A DNA stretch of 27,979 nucleotides. Source: Muribaculaceae bacterium (GTDB taxonomy: Bacteria > Bacteroidota > Bacteroidia > Bacteroidales > Muribaculaceae). Shown one piece after another: positions 23,569 to 27,979 of the stretch. Below the pieces are notes generated by a model. The model had not been told where the DNA came from. It saw only the letters and a list, made by a program, of their open reading frames with translations, and ran no database searches. Each line of letters starts with the position of its first letter. The first letter of the stretch is position 1. Both the position numbers and the translations under genes were made by a program. The DNA is taken from the NCBI GenBank assembly GCA_020026215.1, contig JAHHQT010000017.1:1-27979 (forward strand), in the 5' to 3' direction.

Positions 23569-25218
23569 TTACTTTTTGTTACGGATTTCCACACGGCGAA
23601 TTTTACCGCTGATAGTCTTCGGCAACTCATCCACAAATTCCACCACACGCGGATATTTGTAAGGAGCTGTGGTACGTTTCACGTGGTCTTGAATTTCCTT
23701 GATCAAGTCCTCACCTGCTTTGTCCTTGTAGTTTTCGGCAAGAACAATAGTAGCTTTCACCACTTGACCTCTGATTTCATCGGGAACACCAGTGATGGCA
23801 CATTCCACAACAGCAGGGTGAGTCATCAATGCACTTTCCACTTCAAACGGGCCGATTCTATAGCCTGATGATTTAATCACATCATCCTTACGCCCGATAA
23901 ACCAGAAATAGCCGTCTTCATCGCGCCATGCGATATCACCTGTGTGATACAAACCATCGTGATATACACGTTTGGTCTGAGCCTCATCGCGATAATATTC
24001 CTTGAACAAGCCCAATGGTTTGCCCTTGTCTGTGTGAATAACGATTTCTCCTTGTTCACCGTCTTCAGCCCAACGGCCGTCGCTCGTCAACAAGTCTATA
24101 TCATAAGCAGGACCTTTCTTACCCATTGAACCCGGTTTCGGTTCCAACCAAGGATAAGTGGCAACGGTCAATGTAGTTTCAGTCTGTCCGAAACCTTCCA
24201 TTAACCTCAAACCGGTCAATTTATACCATTCATCATATACGCTTGGATTCAATGCCTCTCCGGCAATTGCGCAATGTTCCAAGCAGGAAATATCGAATTT
24301 GGTCAAATCTTCACGAATCAAGAAACGAAATACTGTTGGAGGTGCGCAGAAAGAAGTGATACGATAATCGTGAATCTTGTGCAACACGTCAACCGGTTTA
24401 AATTTCTCAAAGTCGTAAACAAACACATTTGCACCAGCCAACCATTGTCCGTACAACTTACCCCAAACGGCCTTGCCCCATCCGGTATCAGCCAAAGTGA
24501 AGTGCAAGCTGTCTTCGTGCAAATTGTGCCAAAATGCGCCTGTAATGATGTGTCCCAACGGATAAGTAAAGTCATGGGCCACCATTTTAGGTTCTCCTGT
24601 TGTACCTGATGTAAAGTACATCAATGAGATGTCATCGTTTTCGTTTGCCACTTCCGGACGTTGGAACGGTGCTGCTTCTTCGCAACCTTTTGTAAAGTCG
24701 TCCCATCCTTCAGGCACATTCGGACCGATGGAAATGCAGTGTTGCAATGACGGACAGTCAGGACGGGCTGTGTTCACGTGCATCAACACTTCCTCATCGC
24801 CTGCGGCAACAATCGCCTTGATGTCTGCCGATTTACAACGATAAACAATATCTTTCGCTGTCAATAAGTGAGTGGCAGGAATTGTTACTGCACCCAACTT
24901 ATGCAATGCGATTATGCTGAACCAAAATTGATAACGTCTTTTTAGAATCAACATGACCATATCACCACGGCCAATGCCCAATGATTGGAAATAAGCGGCT
25001 GTTTTGTCGCTCTCGCGCTTAATATCGCCAAATGTAAATTGAATATGTTCACCAGCTTCGTTGGTCCACAATAAAGCCTTCTTGTCAGGATTTGTTCTTG
25101 CCCATTCGTCAACCACATCGTAGCCGAAATTGAATCGGTCAGGCACGTTGACTTTATAATTAGTCATAAAATCCTCATACGAACTGAAACTGGTTTTTAC
25201 AAGAAATTTCTCTAACAT
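23569..25218 (-). CDS. AMP-forming acyl-CoA synthetase (medium-chain/acetyl-CoA synthetase-like)
   Basis: A 549-residue adenylate-forming enzyme that activates a carboxylic acid with ATP and joins it to CoA. Core motifs are complete: P-loop YFTSGTTGEPKM (residues 201-212), GFGQTE (342-347), YHTGDIAWRDEDGYFWFIGRKDD (split: 424-446), and the C-terminal PKTISGKIRR (533-542) with catalytic Lys539. Similarity in the HNLHEDSLHFTLADTGWGKAVWGKLYGQW region points to the medium-chain acyl-CoA synthetase branch rather than classical Acs, which is longer. The substrate may be a short, branched or aromatic acid. It follows the XRE-cupin gene by 28 bases and is probably controlled by it. Confidence 0.92.
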   Translation of the reverse strand: MLEKFLVKTSFSSYEDFMTNYKVNVPDRFNFGYDVVDEWARTNPDKKALLWTNEAGEHIQFTFGDIKRESDKTAAYFQSLGIGRGDMVMLILKRRYQFWFSIIALHKLGAVTIPATHLLTAKDIVYRCKSADIKAIVAAGDEEVLMHVNTARPDCPSLQHCISIGPNVPEGWDDFTKGCEEAAPFQRPEVANENDDISLMYFTSGTTGEPKMVAHDFTYPLGHIITGAFWHNLHEDSLHFTLADTGWGKAVWGKLYGQWLAGANVFVYDFEKFKPVDVLHKIHDYRITSFCAPPTVFRFLIREDLTKFDISCLEHCAIAGEALNPSVYDEWYKLTGLRLMEGFGQTETTLTVATYPWLEPKPGSMGKKGPAYDIDLLTSDGRWAEDGEQGEIVIHTDKGKPLGLFKEYYRDEAQTKRVYHDGLYHTGDIAWRDEDGYFWFIGRKDDVIKSSGYRIGPFEVESALMTHPAVVECAITGVPDEIRGQVVKATIVLAENYKDKAGEDLIKEIQDHVKRTTAPYKYPRVVEFVDELPKTISGKIRRVEIRNKK

Positions 25219-25246
25219 GTTTTATCTCGTTTTGAATCTGTCTTTA

Positions 25247-25798
25247 TTAAATGATGATTGCTACAAAGCGTAATTGCTCATTTCCAATAGCTCTCATTCC
25301 ATGTGGGTGACGGGCATCAAACATGATGGTATCCCCGGCATTCAGTGCTATTACTTTTCCGTCGATATGGATTTCCATTGAGCCACTCTCAACATAGTTG
25401 AATTCCTGTCCGTCGTGTGAACTCAAGTGTACAGGCTGTCTTTCCAATTCTGGCTCTACTGTTACCAGGAACGGCTCCATCATACGATGTGCAAATCCTG
25501 CTGCCAATGACTGATATTTATACCAATCGCGTCTTTCTACACTTTCCCCACAGCCTTTACGTGTGACAAAATAACTGGTCATCTTTGGTTCTTCGCCAAA
25601 CAACAAGGCGGTTACCTCCACACCAAATGTTCGAGCTATAGTATTGACTAAACTAACAGGAATATCGGCTGTTCCACTCTCATACTTTCGATATAATTCT
25701 TCTGATATACCACATTTTTGTGACAATTCCAACTCCGTTAATCCTAATGCGTCACGCAATCCACGAAGTCTGTCAGCTACTTCTTCTACTTGACCCAT
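25247..25798 (-). CDS. XRE-family transcriptional regulator with C-terminal cupin domain
   Basis: A 183-residue protein. A Cro/CI-type helix-turn-helix lies at about residues 8-63 (LGLTELELSQKCGISEELYRKYESG). A cupin_2 barrel at about 108-181 carries HDGQEFNYVESGSMEIHIDGK and MFDARHPHGM, with His128, Glu132 and His166 as likely metal or ligand contacts. Proteins of this kind sense a small molecule in the cupin and regulate nearby genes. The next gene, an acyl-CoA synthetase, is the obvious target; an acid or acyl-CoA as ligand is inference. Confidence 0.92.
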   Translation of the reverse strand: MGQVEEVADRLRGLRDALGLTELELSQKCGISEELYRKYESGTADIPVSLVNTIARTFGVEVTALLFGEEPKMTSYFVTRKGCGESVERRDWYKYQSLAAGFAHRMMEPFLVTVEPELERQPVHLSSHDGQEFNYVESGSMEIHIDGKVIALNAGDTIMFDARHPHGMRAIGNEQLRFVAIII

Positions 25799-25826
25799 AA
25801 TTGTGTCATTTTTAGTTATTGTCTCA

Positions 25827-25834
25827 CAAAGATA
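25827..25834 (-). promoter_or_regulatory. Candidate -7 box for the XRE-cupin operon
   Basis: TATCTTTG on the - strand matches TAnnTTTG, 28 bases before the ATG. A TTTTG lies only 14 bases upstream, closer than the usual spacing. An operator for autoregulation was not identified. Confidence 0.45.
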
Positions 25835-25896
25835 AATAATTAATTCATCAAAAGGTCGAAAAAAGTAGCAAAAAGTTTATAACTTTCTATATATTA

Positions 25897-25987
25897 CACA
25901 CTTGCGAGCAAAGTGCGCAACACAGTTTTTATCAAAGTGTGCAAAAAGAAAGCGGTTGCACCAAAATTGATGCAACCGCAAGTGTGT
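25897..25987. repeat. 11-bp inverted repeat enclosing the susD terminator
   Basis: ACACACTTGCG at 25897-25907 is the exact reverse complement of CGCAAGTGTGT at 25977-25987. The right copy overlaps the stem of the terminator at 25952-25979, so the two structures exclude each other in part. Apart from this and the terminator I see nothing in the 207-base gap 25799-26005 beyond the regulator's -7 box. Confidence 0.5.
25941..25979 (-). terminator. Hairpin terminator of the susC-susD operon
   Basis: Arms GCGGTTGCA (25952-25960) and TGCAACCGC (25971-25979) pair perfectly over 9 bases, with extra pairing in the loop. On the - strand the hairpin is followed by TTTCTTTTTGC. It lies 26 bases after the susD stop codon. 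Confidence 0.88.
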
Positions 25988-26005
25988 TTATAGGAAAAAT
26001 TAGTC

Positions 26006-27535
26006 TTAACGTCTTCCTCCTGCCCACCATACATTTTCTGTGAAAATGTAAAATCCGTCTCCGTAACGATTTGAAACTTCTGGATTTGCGATAACGTCAC
26101 TTTGACCATAAGGCATACGCAACGGCCAGCGATTTGCACCGTTTTGCTTATTGTTTGTATTGGTCTTTTCCACGTAGTATTCGCTTTCTCCGAGGGCATC
26201 AAATCTTCGCATATCATTGTATGCTTCGATTTGTTCATCTCTACATTGAGAGATGTATTTTTGAATCATGATTTCCTTCATTGCATTGGCGTTCAATCTG
26301 CTTTCCAAAGAAGCTACATAGTCGTTGGCAGACCCATTGACAGCGACACCGAATTTGCTGTAATCGTCGAACGAAGCCGCAACGGCTGTAGTGAAATCTT
26401 CCTTATAGTCTTGTTTGGCACGAATTTTTAATTCAGCAAGGATGAAGAATAATTCCGACTTGCTCAACAAGTGAATAGAGCCTGCTTCACCTTCATCGAA
26501 TGAATAAACGTTCAACCATGCAGGAACGGAGAAACCTTCACCTTCTGATGTACCGAACACCATTTGAGAATCCTTTCGGTTACCAGGAGTGGCAACATCT
26601 GCAGCCAACACTTTACCGTTGTATGCCCAAGGTGTGGCATAGACCGGTTGACGAGGGTCATTGCGTTCCAACAATAAGTCGTTGACAGTTTTTGAGCTGG
26701 CGTGATATTGGGTATCTCCCCAGAAAGCAGCCCAAGGGTTGGACGACATGGAAGCGTATGATTTGAAGCCTTTGATATCTGCACCGTCAAAGCCCAATGA
26801 TTTTGCCTTTTCGGCAGCGGCAAGAGCCTCAGTCGCAGCATTAGGCTCAACTTTGATCAAGTGCAGTTTGTATCTTGCCTTCAAGGCATAGACAAATGAT
26901 TCCCATTTTGCCAAGTCACCTTTGAACAACACGTCTTGGTCGCCGGCACAGAACAGGTTGTTGGCCTTTGCAGTAGCGAAGTCGTCCAACGCGCTATCAA
27001 GCAATCTGAAAATTTCAACATAGATGTCACTTTGGCTATCTACTTTCGGTTTCTTCACACGGTCTTTTCCCGATTCCATAGCAGGAATATCACCGAAAAC
27101 ATCGGTCAAGTTACCATAGCTCAAAGCCAACATCACTTTAGCCATACCTCTCACATCAACTTGGCTGGCAAATTTTGCACCGTCTTCAGATTTTGCGATG
27201 GCCTTTTTCAAGTTCAATATATTGCCGTAAGTACCATTCCATTCATTGTTGAAAGTAGAGGAACTTGCCACCATAGAAGGCTGACGCATTTCGGCATTGT
27301 ACAACTGAGCATAGCCTACACCCACCAGCTGTTCCGTATAGGAAGCCATATAGAAAGCGATGTTTCCACTGGTAGTGTTGTAACCGACACTCATGATACC
27401 ATCTGAAATCTGCATCGAAGGAGCCACATTTTCATCAGATGGATTATCTGGACGTTTGTTAATATCGTCCATTACATCTTCAGTACATGAAAACAACGTA
27501 AACGCTGCTAATGCTGATAATATATATTTTTTCAT
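26006..27535 (-). CDS. SusD/RagB-family outer-membrane lipoprotein (SusD-like_2 type)
   Basis: A 509-residue surface lipoprotein that caps a SusC transporter and binds its nutrient. The signal peptide MKKYILSALAAFTLFSC ends in a lipobox with Cys17, followed by acidic residues (TEDVMDDIN), a pattern linked with surface exposure in Bacteroidota. Family features include LNLKKAIAKSEDGAKF, LSYGNLTDVFGDIPAMESGK and an end in NRWPLRMPYGQSDVIANPEV. The ATG at 27533-27535 was chosen; a TTG nine bases upstream only adds MNK before the signal peptide. It lies 19 bases after the susC stop. No glycan-degrading enzyme follows it, so its substrate cannot be inferred. Confidence 0.94.
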   Translation of the reverse strand: MKKYILSALAAFTLFSCTEDVMDDINKRPDNPSDENVAPSMQISDGIMSVGYNTTSGNIAFYMASYTEQLVGVGYAQLYNAEMRQPSMVASSSTFNNEWNGTYGNILNLKKAIAKSEDGAKFASQVDVRGMAKVMLALSYGNLTDVFGDIPAMESGKDRVKKPKVDSQSDIYVEIFRLLDSALDDFATAKANNLFCAGDQDVLFKGDLAKWESFVYALKARYKLHLIKVEPNAATEALAAAEKAKSLGFDGADIKGFKSYASMSSNPWAAFWGDTQYHASSKTVNDLLLERNDPRQPVYATPWAYNGKVLAADVATPGNRKDSQMVFGTSEGEGFSVPAWLNVYSFDEGEAGSIHLLSKSELFFILAELKIRAKQDYKEDFTTAVAASFDDYSKFGVAVNGSANDYVASLESRLNANAMKEIMIQKYISQCRDEQIEAYNDMRRFDALGESEYYVEKTNTNNKQNGANRWPLRMPYGQSDVIANPEVSNRYGDGFYIFTENVWWAGGRR

Positions 27536-27554
27536 TTTATTCAATTTTTATTTG

Positions 27555-27979
27555 TTAGAACGAGATTTTCAAACCACCACCGAAACTCATTGTCTGAGGA
27601 ACTGAATAGTTTTCGAAATAACCACCGCCGTTATTGTTACCCAAAGAAGCCTCCGGGTCAAATTCAGGCAAGTTAGCCCATACCAATACGTTGCGGGCAA
27701 AACCATAGACAGTCATGTCAATTCCTGCGAATTTAGGCAACTGATAGTTCACAGTCAAGTCACGCATTTTCAAGAAGCTGGTATCGAATACACCTGATTC
27801 TGAAATATCGCCAAGGACTGTGTAGTAGCTTTCTGCATCAACCAAGCCCGACCATTCTTCGAACACCGGAGCCTCGTTAGTACCGACGTTGATTACGCCT
27901 GATACAGGAACACCGCCATTGTCACGAGCGTCAGCAGTTTCTTGTGTTGCGCCGAACATATTCAACACCTTGCGAGAAC
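27555..27979 (-). CDS. SusC/RagA-family TonB-dependent transporter, C-terminal fragment
   Basis: The frame is open to the right edge of the window, so only the last 141 or so residues are present; complete SusC proteins have about 1000. The visible part contains SRKVLNMFGATQETADARDNGG, read across the edge in two pieces, FDTSFLKMRDLTVNYQLPKF and GFARNVLVWANLPEFDPEAS. The latter two are typical of the end of SusC barrels, and the protein finishes in an aromatic residue (GGGLKISF), the outer-membrane insertion signal. Together with SusD it forms an energised importer for glycans, peptides or other large nutrients. Confidence 0.93.
   Translation of the reverse strand, partial: SRKVLNMFGATQETADARDNGGVPVSGVINVGTNEAPVFEEWSGLVDAESYYTVLGDISESGVFDTSFLKMRDLTVNYQLPKFAGIDMTVYGFARNVLVWANLPEFDPEASLGNNNGGGYFENYSVPQTMSFGGGLKISF

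Noticed and set aside
25894..26238. 114-residue - strand open frame at the 3' end of susD
   Set aside because: Out-of-frame overlap with the end of susD that runs through the terminator; no support.

Overview
The window looks like chromosomal DNA from a member of the Bacteroidota, most likely order Bacteroidales. The pointers are a SusC/SusD outer-membrane pair, a lipoprotein signal typical of the group, few clear Shine-Dalgarno sequences, several upstream regions with the Bacteroidota promoter form (-7 box TAnnTTTG, sometimes with a TTG/TTTG box about 19-20 bases upstream), and the gene order DUF177-rpmF-fabH-era-der. The genus cannot be told from the sequence alone. No tRNA, rRNA, CRISPR array or transposase was seen. 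No gene-free stretch exceeds 300 bases; the longest is 25799-26005.

Layout from left to right. (1) 1-946: the end of a CoA-transferase gene on the + strand and a terminator shared with the facing gene. (2) 946-3317, - strand: mtaB (tRNA methylthiotransferase) followed by a family 2 glycosyltransferase, with a good promoter in front of mtaB. (3) 3401-8255, - strand: a four-gene export operon, TolC-like, HlyD-like, then two ABC-2 permeases, with no ATPase gene. (4) 8316-9581: an NCS2-type nucleobase permease with an unusual signature motif. (5) 9669-10355 and 10486-11247: a membrane-anchored TPR protein and, divergently, yaaA. (6) 11286-13924, - strand: a compact three-gene operon coding for a stand-alone ryanodine-receptor (RyR) domain protein, a CASTOR/POLLUX-like two-helix ion channel with RCK-type domains and a C-terminal RyR domain, and a small MORN-repeat protein. 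(7) 14054-18235, - strand: the housekeeping group DUF177, rpmF, fabH, era, der, with two unexplained structured elements between genes. (8) 18338-20979, - strand: a flippase and a family 4 glycosyltransferase for surface polysaccharide. (9) 21083-23494, + strand: a large unrecognised gene of 803 codons cut by an in-frame TAG at codon 64. (10) 23569-25798, - strand: an XRE-cupin regulator followed by an acyl-CoA synthetase. (11) 26006-27979, - strand: a SusD lipoprotein and the C-terminal end of its SusC partner.

The part that most deserves attention is region 6. The pieces (RyR domain, CASTOR-like pore, RCK-type cytosolic domains, MORN repeats) are each recognisable, but together they suggest a ligand- or nucleotide-gated cation channel with two dedicated accessory proteins whose role in bacteria is, to my knowledge, not established. 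Second in interest are the interrupted gene in region 9, the perfect palindrome between rpmF and fabH, and the nested hairpin between fabH and era.
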